Assembly: GCA_900552525.1 (NCBI GenBank)
Contig: UNSK01000066.1
Span: 1 to 8,295, forward strand
From: Candidatus Gastranaerophilales bacterium
Lineage (GTDB): Bacteria > Cyanobacteriota > Vampirovibrionia > Gastranaerophilales > Gastranaerophilaceae
Length of the DNA: 8,295 bases
Direction of reading: 5' to 3'
The notes under the pieces were generated by a model, which ran no database searches, had not been told where the DNA came from, and saw only the letters and a program-made list of their open reading frames with translations. Positions 1 to 5,458 of the stretch are shown one piece after another (positions within the stretch are counted from its first letter, which is position 1; each line of letters starts with the position of its first letter). Both the position numbers and the translations under genes were made by a program.

Positions 1-55
1 CACCTGCCATAACCGGTAAAAACAACATTGATAATATTAATAAAAGATATTTCAT
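1..55 (-). CDS. Partial exported protein, N-terminal signal peptide only
   Basis: Only the first 18 codons are inside the window; the gene continues past the left edge. They read MKYLLLILSMLFLPVMAG: one lysine, a leucine-rich hydrophobic core and small residues at the end, a classic Sec signal peptide or the start of a membrane anchor. An AAGG ribosome site lies 8 bases before the ATG, and the ATG begins 14 bases after the ruvB stop on the same strand, so it is probably the next gene of the ruvB operon. The product is exported or membrane-anchored, but its family cannot be told. In some bacteria ruvB is followed by a SpoIID-like secreted protein, which would fit, but nothing here proves it. 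Confidence 0.7.
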   Translation of the reverse strand, partial: MKYLLLILSMLFLPVMAG

Positions 56-69
56 AATATGTGCCTTGC

Positions 70-1146
70 TTAATCAAACAGATTAGTCTGCATTGATTGT
101 ATTTTAATTCCTAAATGTCTATATCCTTCCGGCGAAACTTTTCTGCCTCTCGGAGTTCTCTGCAAAAGACCAGCCTGAAGGAGATATGGTTCACAAACAT
201 CTTCAATCGTTCTTACATCTTCGCTCAGTGCAGCGGCTATTGTTTCTATTCCGACCGGCCCGCCGTCATACTTATCAATAATTAAATTTAAAAGAGCTCT
301 GTCTGTGTTATCAAGTCCAAATTCATCTATTTTTAACAAATCCAGTGACTCATTGGCAACATTTTCGTTAATTTTACCGTCGTGTTTAACTATTGCAAAA
401 TCTGCAACTCTTTTAATAAGTCTGTTTGCAATTCTTGGCGTTCCTCTTGAACGCATTGCAATAGCTTTTGCACCATCAGTAGAAATTTCAATATCAAGAA
501 TTTTAGCAGTTCTTTTTACAACGCTGGTTAATTCTTCTATTGTATAAAATTCAAGCCTGTGGATAATCCCAAACCTGTCACGAAGCGGACTGGAAAGTTC
601 TCCTGCTTTTGTTGTTGCGCCGATTAAGGTGAACTTAGGCAGAGGTATTCTTAGAGTTTTTGCGGTTTGGCTCTTGCCTGTTGTCATATCAAGCGTAAAA
701 TCTTCCATTGCCGGATACAAAATTTCTTCTGCAACTTTATTTAATCTGTGTATTTCGTCAATAAACAGGATTTCTCCGCCTTTTAATGACATTAATATAC
801 CTATGATATCACGCGGTCTTTCCAGAGCCGGTGCTGAAGTAATTCTTATGTCAACTCCCATCTGAGAGGCAATGACTCCGGCAATTGTTGTTTTTCCCAA
901 GCCCGGAGGTCCGTAAAATAACATATGATCCAGAGGCTTGCAGCGTTTTTTTGCCGCTTCCAGTGTTATTTTTAGTGTCTCTTTGAGCGCTCCCTGTCCT
1001 ATATAGCTGTCAAAGTCTTTAGGACGTATAGAGCTCTCAAAGGTATTGTCATATTCAATGGTTTCAGGCTTAACTATAGGGTTTTTCTTATTCCCCCCGT
1101 ATTTACCCCTTTTCTCCAAATCGTCATCATCTGATATAATTGCCAT
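70..1146 (-). CDS. ruvB: Holliday junction branch migration ATPase RuvB
   Basis: RuvB is the hexameric AAA+ motor that, with RuvA, drives branch migration of Holliday junctions during recombinational repair in the cytoplasm. The 358-residue protein shows the family order: [11 protein letters not shown] near residues 41-51, Walker [10 protein letters not shown] at 79-87, Walker B LFIDEIH at 127-133, sensor 1 [18 protein letters not shown] at 176-193 with the expected arginine finger R189, sensor 2 GTPRIANR at 235-242, and the C-terminal winged-helix signature ending [10 protein letters not shown] near 326-335. About 35 residues precede the usual start of homology, with an acidic run (DDDD, 6-9); such an extension is a little long for the family. 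The gene begins 22 bases after the dehydrogenase stop and is followed by an exported-protein gene, so an operon is likely. No Shine-Dalgarno sequence precedes the ATG; see the promoter entry at 1153-1161. ruvA and ruvC are not in the window. Confidence 0.97.
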   Translation of the reverse strand: MAIISDDDDLEKRGKYGGNKKNPIVKPETIEYDNTFESSIRPKDFDSYIGQGALKETLKITLEAAKKRCKPLDHMLFYGPPGLGKTTIAGVIASQMGVDIRITSAPALERPRDIIGILMSLKGGEILFIDEIHRLNKVAEEILYPAMEDFTLDMTTGKSQTAKTLRIPLPKFTLIGATTKAGELSSPLRDRFGIIHRLEFYTIEELTSVVKRTAKILDIEISTDGAKAIAMRSRGTPRIANRLIKRVADFAIVKHDGKINENVANESLDLLKIDEFGLDNTDRALLNLIIDKYDGGPVGIETIAAALSEDVRTIEDVCEPYLLQAGLLQRTPRGRKVSPEGYRHLGIKIQSMQTNLFD

Positions 1147-1152
1147 AAATTA

Positions 1153-1161
1153 ATCATAGCA
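1153..1161 (-). promoter_or_regulatory. Extended -10 promoter element giving a possible leaderless ruvB mRNA
   Basis: On the minus strand the bases read TGC-TATGAT, an extended -10 box (TGn plus a 5/6 match to TATAAT). Exactly six bases separate it from the A of the ruvB ATG, so the usual start position would coincide with the start codon. No consensus -35 box is seen 16-18 bases upstream, which extended -10 promoters tolerate. The ruvB start also lacks a Shine-Dalgarno sequence, consistent with leaderless translation. The AT-rich context makes chance occurrence possible. Confidence 0.4.
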
Positions 1162-1168
1162 TAAATTT

Positions 1169-2182
1169 TTAACAAACTCTATTTGTTTTTAGACCTTTTA
1201 GATAATCTCTAATGTTATTGAATGTTTTTTCTAAAAGATAATTTACAGAGTCATTTGTATTATAAGCAATATGAGGGGTAATAATTACATTATCCATCTT
1301 GAATAACTTTTGGGTTATTAAAGCTGTTTCTACGCAATTAGAGTTAGAATTTTCAATAACATTTGTTAACTCGCCAGGGTGAGTGCTAAGAAATTCACAC
1401 TCTAGTACATCGAGAGCAGCAGCTTTTACCTTACCTTTAATAAGATTGTCGTACAAAGCTTTAATATCTAAGAGTTCACCGCGTGCTGTATTTACTATAT
1501 AAACTCCGTCTTTCATCTTATCAAATTCATTTGGTCCGAGCATGTGATAATTATCTCCTGAGTACGGGAGATGCAGGGATATAATATCAGATTCTTTTAA
1601 AAGTTCATCAAAACTTACGAAGTCACAAAATTCTTCCAGCTCAGGATTTTGCATATAAGAATAAATCATTACTTTCATGCCAAAGAAATGCGCAATTTTT
1701 GAAACTAAAGCGCCTACCTCACCGCAGCCTATAATACCCAGCTTTAAGTTAGAAAGAGTACGCCCTTCGTAATGCTCATAATTGATGTTATGGCTTTTCA
1801 TTTCAATGATAGCAGGAAGCATGTTTCTTATAAGAACAATTATCAATGCAATTGCATACTGGGCAACTGCTTCTTCGCCATATTGTTCAATATTTAATAC
1901 TGCTATGTTATGTTCAATGCAATAGTCCAAGTCTATATGTCCGTAGCCGTATGAACGGGTAGCAATCATTCTTAGGTTATGGAATTTATCAAGAACGTTT
2001 CTTGTAAGGTTAGAGCTCCTGAATACACTAATTATAGATGTTTCTTTAAGCTCCTCTTCGTTGAGTTCTGTTGTTTCATTAAGAGGTTCATTAATAAAGG
2101 TTATATCAAAATCCACTAACTCGTTATTTTCAAAAAATTCTTTTTCAGACTCTCTAAAGTCGAACATCATCATCTTTATCAC
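1169..2182 (-). CDS. D-isomer-specific 2-hydroxyacid dehydrogenase (D-lactate dehydrogenase-like)
   Basis: This cytoplasmic oxidoreductase probably interconverts a 2-oxo acid and a D-2-hydroxy acid using a nicotinamide cofactor. The frame opens at a TTG at 2188, but GGAG lies only 1 base from that TTG and 7 bases from the GTG two codons on, so GTG at 2182 is preferred (337 residues). Numbered from the TTG, visible features are ATRSYGYGHIDLD (76-88), the Rossmann loop GCGEVG (154-159), catalytic Arg236 in NTARGELLD, a glutamate in LDVLECE (E263 or E265) and catalytic His306 in ITPHIAYNT. The residue that normally follows the second Rossmann strand as Asp in NAD-dependent members is Ser177 here (MIYSYMQNPE), which may relax cofactor choice. 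The region before the His is about nine residues longer than I recall for D-lactate dehydrogenases. The substrate cannot be fixed; VanH-like and other 2-oxoacid reductases share these motifs. It lies upstream of ruvB on the same strand and divergent from the glycosyltransferase. Confidence 0.88.
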   Translation of the reverse strand: MIKMMMFDFRESEKEFFENNELVDFDITFINEPLNETTELNEEELKETSIISVFRSSNLTRNVLDKFHNLRMIATRSYGYGHIDLDYCIEHNIAVLNIEQYGEEAVAQYAIALIIVLIRNMLPAIIEMKSHNINYEHYEGRTLSNLKLGIIGCGEVGALVSKIAHFFGMKVMIYSYMQNPELEEFCDFVSFDELLKESDIISLHLPYSGDNYHMLGPNEFDKMKDGVYIVNTARGELLDIKALYDNLIKGKVKAAALDVLECEFLSTHPGELTNVIENSNSNCVETALITQKLFKMDNVIITPHIAYNTNDSVNYLLEKTFNNIRDYLKGLKTNRVC

Positions 2183-2189
2183 TGGCAAT

Positions 2190-2196
2190 CTCCTTT
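2190..2196 (-). promoter_or_regulatory. Ribosome binding site that decides the dehydrogenase start
   Basis: The minus strand reads AAAGGAG, a strong Shine-Dalgarno sequence. It is 1 base from the TTG that opens the frame (2188), too close to use. It is 7 bases from the GTG at 2182 (ideal) and 16 bases from the first ATG at 2173 (too far). This supports GTG at 2182 as the start. Confidence 0.65.
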
Positions 2197-2272
2197 TTTA
2201 ATTAAGTATGAGGGTAAAATAAATATATGCTATTCTACAGACAGGCAATTTATGGTAGCATTAGTGATAAAG

Positions 2273-2277
2273 AGGTG
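2273..2277 (+). promoter_or_regulatory. Ribosome binding site of the glycosyltransferase
   Basis: AGGTG lies five bases before the ATG at 2283, in the context AAAGAGGTGATT, a good Shine-Dalgarno match. The 100-base divergent intergenic region (2183-2282) must also hold promoters for both the dehydrogenase and this gene. No pair of -35 and -10 boxes with proper spacing is convincing on either strand. Confidence 0.5.
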
Positions 2278-2282
2278 ATTAT

Positions 2283-3218
2283 ATGAAAAAAATCAGTATT
2301 GTTTCATCTTGCTTTAATGAGGAAGATAATATTCCTGTACTATATAGAGGAATAAATGAAGTGATAGAAAAGTATATAGAAAGGTATGAATTTGAGTTCA
2401 TATTTATCGATAATGACTCGACTGATTTTTCTCAGGATGAGCTTAGAAAACTAGCAATGGACGACAAGCGGGTTAAACTTATTTTTAATTCAAGAAATTT
2501 TGGATACATAAAATCCGCTTACTATGCAATTATGCAAGCTTCTGGCGATGCTGTAATATATCTTGCCTCAGATTTACAAGATCCTCCTGAATTGATTGCT
2601 GATTTTATTGACAACTGGGAAAAAGGTTGTGATGTCGTAATTGCAAGAAAATATGACCAGAAAAGCTTTTCTTTCTTAAATATTCTAAGGAAGTTTTATT
2701 ATTTTGCCCTTGACTTAATGAAGGATGAAGGAGGAAATCTTATCCGTAATTACAAAGGTTTCGGGCTCTATGACAAAAAAGTGATTGATAAACTCAGGGA
2801 AGTAGAAGATCCTTATCCGTATTTCAGAGGGGCTGTTCTGGATATGGGATTCTCAATGAAAATTATAGATTTTGATGAACCTGAAAGAAAAAGCGGGCTT
2901 GATAAGAATAATTTAGTAACTCTCTGGGATAATGGTATGCTGGGGCTTACGAGAACAACAAAAGTTCCGATTCATATTATTACAATGATAGGGTTCTTTG
3001 GTACAGTTATAACGTTTGCATTAATTATGCTGAGCCTTATTTGCTATGTCGGATATTTAAACTTTATTATCCCTAAAAAAATGCTCTCGCTGTATTTCTT
3101 AATGTTTATACAAATTTTAAGCGTCGGCATGATTGGAGAATACTTGATAATGCTTTGCAGATTTGCAGAGAAAAAGCCTCTTGTTATTGAAAAAGAGAGA
3201 ATAAATTGGGAAGTATAA
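2283..3218 (+). CDS. Membrane-anchored family 2 glycosyltransferase (dolichyl-phosphate mannose synthase/GtrB-like)
   Basis: The 311-residue protein is a GT-A glycosyltransferase with two C-terminal membrane helices, the layout of GtrB, ArnC and CsbB enzymes that load a sugar from a nucleotide donor onto undecaprenyl phosphate on the inner face of the membrane. Motifs in order: SIVSSCFNEEDNIP (5-18) opening the Rossmann-like fold, FIDNDSTD (41-48), NSRNFGY (69-75), and ASDLQDPPELI (95-105) carrying the metal- and donor-binding aspartates D97 and D100. PYFRGAVLDMGF (179-190) corresponds to the acceptor-side FFRG motif, followed by an arginine-rich ERKSG (201-205). Hydrophobic helices are near 228-258 and 264-292, followed by a short basic and acidic tail with KKPLVIEKERI. 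The sugar is unknown. It could feed cell-surface polysaccharide, teichoic-type polymers or flagellin glycosylation; the nearby flagellin is only weak support. It ends 2 bases from a convergent gene. Confidence 0.92.
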   Translation: MKKISIVSSCFNEEDNIPVLYRGINEVIEKYIERYEFEFIFIDNDSTDFSQDELRKLAMDDKRVKLIFNSRNFGYIKSAYYAIMQASGDAVIYLASDLQDPPELIADFIDNWEKGCDVVIARKYDQKSFSFLNILRKFYYFALDLMKDEGGNLIRNYKGFGLYDKKVIDKLREVEDPYPYFRGAVLDMGFSMKIIDFDEPERKSGLDKNNLVTLWDNGMLGLTRTTKVPIHIITMIGFFGTVITFALIMLSLICYVGYLNFIIPKKMLSLYFLMFIQILSVGMIGEYLIMLCRFAEKKPLVIEKERINWEV

Positions 3219-3220
3219 GT

Positions 3221-3727
3221 TTATCCCTGCATATGTGATGCTAAGCTCTGCAAATTGGTATAATCCTGCATACAAAATGTTTCATCAACGGCTAGTCTGC
3301 CATAGAATATGCTGTCAGAAACAGCTCTTCTTTTTTGCGTTCCAGCAGTAGACATATCTGCTCTGTATTGTTTTGCTTCTTCTCTTTGAGAACCTTCAAG
3401 TTCAGAGAAATTTAAGCCCTGTGTAACTTCATTATATTTTTTTGAAGCTTGTTTATAGGCTGAAACTGCTGCATCATATGCTGAACTTGCTTTACCTTGC
3501 AAATCAAGCCAGTGCTGCCTCCAGCCGGCATGTTTTACCTTCTGTTCTTCAAAACTTTGATTAAGTTCTTCCCATTTACTGTTTATGCCGAATAAATCGT
3601 TCGGATCTACTTCAACATGTTTCCCGTCAATTTCAACATACCATTTGCCGTCAATACCTTTGTTTGCCGGCATGTATTGTCCGTTTATCCAGACTTTTGG
3701 TTGTGAATTTCCAGATACTTGTACCAC
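3221..3727 (-). CDS. Hypothetical 168-residue soluble, mainly helical protein
   Basis: I do not recognise this family. Translation begins at a GTG with AAGGAG nine bases upstream (3737-3742), a strong ribosome site that makes the gene credible. Residues 10-41 look like a small beta unit with repeated aromatic and glycine turns (VWINGQYMP, DGKWYVEIDGK, VEVDP). Residues 48 to about 165 are predicted by eye to be helical and hydrophilic, with alanine-, lysine- and glutamate-rich stretches (SAYDAAVSAYKQASKKY at 82-98) broken by a G-x-N-x-S-E-L turn at 104-110, giving a possible two-helix hairpin. There is no signal peptide, membrane segment or lipobox, and a single cysteine (152). It is divergent from flagellin 1 across 534 bases and convergent with the glycosyltransferase. 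A role tied to flagella, for example as a chaperone or type III export substrate, is a guess from position and shape only. Confidence 0.75.
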   Translation of the reverse strand: MVQVSGNSQPKVWINGQYMPANKGIDGKWYVEIDGKHVEVDPNDLFGINSKWEELNQSFEEQKVKHAGWRQHWLDLQGKASSAYDAAVSAYKQASKKYNEVTQGLNFSELEGSQREEAKQYRADMSTAGTQKRRAVSDSIFYGRLAVDETFCMQDYTNLQSLASHMQG

Positions 3728-3857
3728 GTGTTTATACTCCTTAAATATATAAAGTATGCATAGCTGGAAAAATTGCCTTTTTTGTAAACAAATTTTAACT
3801 TAATTTAAGATTTGTAAAAAAATCGCAAGAAACAGTTTACTTTTTTTATATATTGAA

Positions 3858-3873
3858 ACAATAATGTTATTGT
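3858..3873. promoter_or_regulatory. Inverted repeat, possible operator
   Basis: Arms ACAATAA and TTATTGT flank a 2-base centre TG, giving seven perfect pairs over 16 bases. It sits in the AT-rich part of the region between the divergent unknown gene and flagellin 1, the usual place for a dimeric repressor or activator site. No regulator can be named. Confidence 0.3.
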
Positions 3874-3891
3874 AAGAAGTATATATCACAA

Positions 3892-3906
3892 ATACATGGA
3901 ATGTAT
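3892..3906 (+). promoter_or_regulatory. Hairpin with GGA loop, CsrA-site-like
   Basis: Arms ATACAT and ATGTAT close a loop that is exactly GGA. The flanking bases match the known CsrA binding consensus (RUACARGGAUGU) at most positions, with one extra A after GGA. A pattern this close to a CsrA target, upstream of a flagellin, is notable, but it has not been tested and no csrA gene is in the window. Confidence 0.4.
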
Positions 3907-3925
3907 GTTTTGAATAAGCATTAAT

Positions 3926-3944
3926 GCCGACAATGGAAGTCAGC
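3926..3944 (+). promoter_or_regulatory. Second hairpin with GGA loop
   Basis: Arms GCCGAC and GTCAGC pair with one C-A mismatch and enclose the seven-base loop AATGGAA. As in the hairpin 20 bases upstream, GGA is displayed in the loop. The stem is short, so this one alone would be weak evidence. Confidence 0.3.
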
Positions 3945-4000
3945 GAGCTTATGAAAAATGTGTAGAAAATCGTTTTTAAATAATCAGGGTAAAACAGTGG

Positions 4001-4021
4001 TGTATACGGACAGGGTACATA
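4001..4021 (+). promoter_or_regulatory. Third hairpin with GGA in the loop
   Basis: Arms TGTATAC and GTACATA pair with one mismatch and one G-U wobble, closing the loop GGACAGG. The GGA is at the 5' side of the loop. Weak on its own; notable as part of the series. Confidence 0.25.
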
Positions 4022-4051
4022 TCCAAAAATAAGGAGAGAATACTATCACAA

Positions 4052-4075
4052 AAGCCGTGATATAATCACAGGCTT
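4052..4075 (+). promoter_or_regulatory. Hairpin in the flagellin 1 leader (no GGA)
   Basis: Arms AAGCCGTGAT and ATCACAGGCTT form ten pairs with a single bulged A around an ATA loop. No T-run follows directly; the GGGCTGTTTTTAG about eight bases on is a weak tract, so an attenuator is possible but not convincing. The left arm overlaps TATCACAAAAG (4044-4054), which recurs in the flagellin 2 leader. Confidence 0.4.
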
Positions 4076-4163
4076 CTCAGGGCTGTTTTTAGTCTTATTA
4101 GAAACAGTTATGGGGAAAACTACGCAAAAAATGCCTAATAAGGGCAAAGAGTAACATAGAGTG

Positions 4164-4182
4164 CTGCACATGGACTGTGCAG
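4164..4182 (+). promoter_or_regulatory. Perfect hairpin with TGGAC loop, CsrA-site-like
   Basis: Arms CTGCACA and TGTGCAG pair perfectly (seven pairs) and present TGGAC in the loop. The core ACATGGANTGT is the same as in the hairpin at 3892-3906 while the outer arms differ, so the shared part is the loop-proximal motif expected of a protein binding site. It lies about 80 bases before the flagellin ATG. Confidence 0.45.
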
Positions 4183-4187
4183 TTATA

Positions 4188-4219
4188 GACGGGCGAAAAG
4201 TAAATTATTTTGCCGCGTC
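4188..4219 (+). promoter_or_regulatory. Bulged stem-loop just upstream of the flagellin 1 ribosome site
   Basis: GACG, GGC and AAAA on the left pair with TTTT, GCC and CGTC on the right, giving eleven pairs. A single bulged G occurs on each side (4195 and 4215), and the loop is GTAAATTA. It ends about 28 bases before the AGGAG site and leaves that site unpaired. It could stabilise the mRNA or serve as part of a larger leader fold. Confidence 0.4.
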
Positions 4220-4247
4220 AGATTAGAGTACGTATCGAAAGAGAGAA

Positions 4248-4252
4248 AGGAG
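4248..4252 (+). promoter_or_regulatory. Flagellin 1 ribosome binding site with embedded GGA
   Basis: AGGAG lies nine bases before the ATG at 4262, in the context GAGAAAGGAGATC, which is nearly repeated before flagellin 2. It is a strong site fitting a very abundant protein. The GGA in it is where CsrA binds in known flagellin leaders such as Bacillus subtilis hag. Confidence 0.7.
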
Positions 4253-4261
4253 ATCCCAACT

Positions 4262-5299
4262 ATGGCACTCACAATCAACACAAACATTTCATCAATTATC
4301 GCACAAAGAAGTTTGAACAGTGCGACAACAAATTTGAACACATCTTTAGAAAGGATGTCCACAGGTTACAAAATTAACCACGCAAAAGACAATGCAGCCG
4401 GTTATTCAATTGCAAACATGTGGGAAACTCAACTAGGTTCTCTGGATGTAGCTGCTGATAACGCGGCAACAGGTTCAGACATGTTGACATCAGCAGAACA
4501 AAGTTACAGCCTTTTGTCAGATCACTTGCAGCGTATCAGAGATTTGACCGAACAGGCTGCAAACGGCACTTATGCTTCTGCTTCACTTAAAGCAATCCAG
4601 TCTGAAATTTCAGCAAGATTAGATGAAATTACACGTGTGGCATCAAATGCTGAATTTAACGGAATTAAGCTTATGTCATTTGATGGTACTAATGGTAATA
4701 TTACCGGTATGAACGAAAAGGGTATTGACTTGCAGGTTGGTCTTTATGGCGATGGCGACAGTATTATAAATTTAGATATTGATCTGTTTAAAAGTGCAAC
4801 AATCAGCGGACTTTTCACAAATATGACAAAGGCTAATGGTAATGGTGTAACATTACAACAGATGCTTGAGCAAGCTAATAATAAACAAGCTGTGGATTTG
4901 AAAACAACAGATGAAGAACAAAAAATAGTTAATAATAAAATATTTGCAGCAGCTTGCAGCGGTCTGATTTATGACAGTGCTACTGATTCTTATACTTTAG
5001 CATCTGGTGTAGAAGATTCTTATGGAGCAAAAGAAATGTTGAGCTTCCTTGATTCTGCAATTGATGATATTTCTTCAAGAGTAACAAGAATTGGTGCTGC
5101 TCAGAATAGAGTAGAATCTGCTATTACTGCAATAGATGTTCAATCTCAAAACTTGACATCATCATTGTCTACGCTGAGAGATACAGATGTAGCAGAAGAA
5201 TCTTCAAACTATATTCAGTCACAAATTCTGCAGCAAGCATCTGCAACCCTGTTAGCAACAGCAAACCAGACACCAAGTATTGCATTAAACTTAGTTTAA
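4262..5299 (+). CDS. Flagellin 1 (FliC/Hag family)
   Basis: Flagellin is exported through the flagellar type III apparatus and polymerises into the filament. The 345-residue protein has the standard layout: N-terminal D0/D1 (1-140), a short variable middle (about 141-255) and C-terminal D1/D0 (about 258-345). Known signatures include MALTINTNISS, RMSTGYKINHAKDNAAG (31-47), LQRIRDLTEQAANG (89-102) and the C-terminal SSNYIQSQILQQASATLLA with NQTPSIALNLV. By my alignment residues 1-135 match Salmonella FliC without gaps. Arg91, Leu95 and Glu115 stand where FliC has its TLR5-contact residues R90, L94 and E114 (numbered without Met), so the innate-immune epitope appears kept. There is one cysteine (232). 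The gene has its own strong ribosome site, a long structured leader and its own terminator, so it is probably a single-gene transcript. A paralogue lies at 7081. Confidence 0.97.
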   Translation: MALTINTNISSIIAQRSLNSATTNLNTSLERMSTGYKINHAKDNAAGYSIANMWETQLGSLDVAADNAATGSDMLTSAEQSYSLLSDHLQRIRDLTEQAANGTYASASLKAIQSEISARLDEITRVASNAEFNGIKLMSFDGTNGNITGMNEKGIDLQVGLYGDGDSIINLDIDLFKSATISGLFTNMTKANGNGVTLQQMLEQANNKQAVDLKTTDEEQKIVNNKIFAAACSGLIYDSATDSYTLASGVEDSYGAKEMLSFLDSAIDDISSRVTRIGAAQNRVESAITAIDVQSQNLTSSLSTLRDTDVAEESSNYIQSQILQQASATLLATANQTPSIALNLV

Positions 5300-5365
5300 G
5301 AAAGGTTAAGGTATGGATAGAACTATTTATTTTTGCTAGTTCGTTGATTAGGGTTATGGTTGTTG

Positions 5366-5396
5366 AAGGGAAACGAGTTAACTCGTTTCCCTTTTT
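5366..5396 (+). terminator. Intrinsic terminator of flagellin 1
   Basis: A perfect 28-base palindrome with left arm AAGGGAAACGAG, TTAA loop and right arm CTCGTTTCCCTT, ending in a run of five T. It lies about 65 bases after the flagellin stop and before the prenyl synthase gene. The symmetric arms also begin with two A on the left, so weak function in the other direction is possible. Confidence 0.92.
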
Positions 5397-5440
5397 CTAT
5401 ATTATTATACCGGACAAACTAATTTACCCTGCGTAGACTT

Positions 5441-5446
5441 TATGAT
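5441..5446 (+). promoter_or_regulatory. Possible -10 box of the prenyl synthase-lepB unit
   Basis: TATGAT lies 12 bases before the ATG at 5459, so transcription would start about six bases upstream of the start codon. A TATTAT five bases further on would put the start at or next to the ATG. No -35 box is evident, and there is no Shine-Dalgarno sequence in the 20 bases before the ATG. The unit follows a strong terminator, so it must have a promoter here. Confidence 0.35.
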
Positions 5447-5458
5447 ATTATTCAAACC

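Larger units (their letters stand above)
3728..4261. other. Gene-free intergenic region and long structured flagellin 1 leader
   Basis: No gene-length frame exists in these 534 bases. The left part (3743-3880) is very AT-rich, has TTTGTAAA twice exactly 30 bases apart (3781-3788 and 3811-3818), a CTTAA/TTAAG inverted repeat (3799-3809) and an inverted repeat with arms ACAATAA and TTATTGT (3858-3873). The right part (about 3890-4220) is richer in G and C and full of potential RNA hairpins, listed separately. A -10-like TATAAT occurs at 4061-4066 but lies within a hairpin and has no -35 partner. No sigma-70, sigma-28 or sigma-54 promoter could be placed with confidence. If transcription starts near the AT-rich part, the flagellin mRNA has a leader of some 300-400 bases. 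Confidence 0.6.

Noticed and set aside
305..865. Small rightward frames across the ruvB gene
   Set aside because: They are antisense shadows of RuvB, which has all family motifs in the other strand.
3924..3965. Small frame of 13 codons (MPTMEVSELMKNV) in the flagellin 1 leader
   Set aside because: No Shine-Dalgarno sequence precedes it, and it overlaps a candidate hairpin; a leader peptide is not supported.
3900..4000. Sigma-28 promoter for flagellin 1, from GCCGACAA at 3926
   Set aside because: The box is one base off GCCGATAA, but no matching TAAA lies about 15 bases upstream. The same search failed for flagellin 2 (GCCGGAAC at 6988).
4100..4180. Cyclic-di-GMP riboswitch in the flagellin 1 leader (ACGCAAA..GCCTAA resemblance)
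   Set aside because: The conserved GEMM order of bases and paired elements is not present, only short similar strings.
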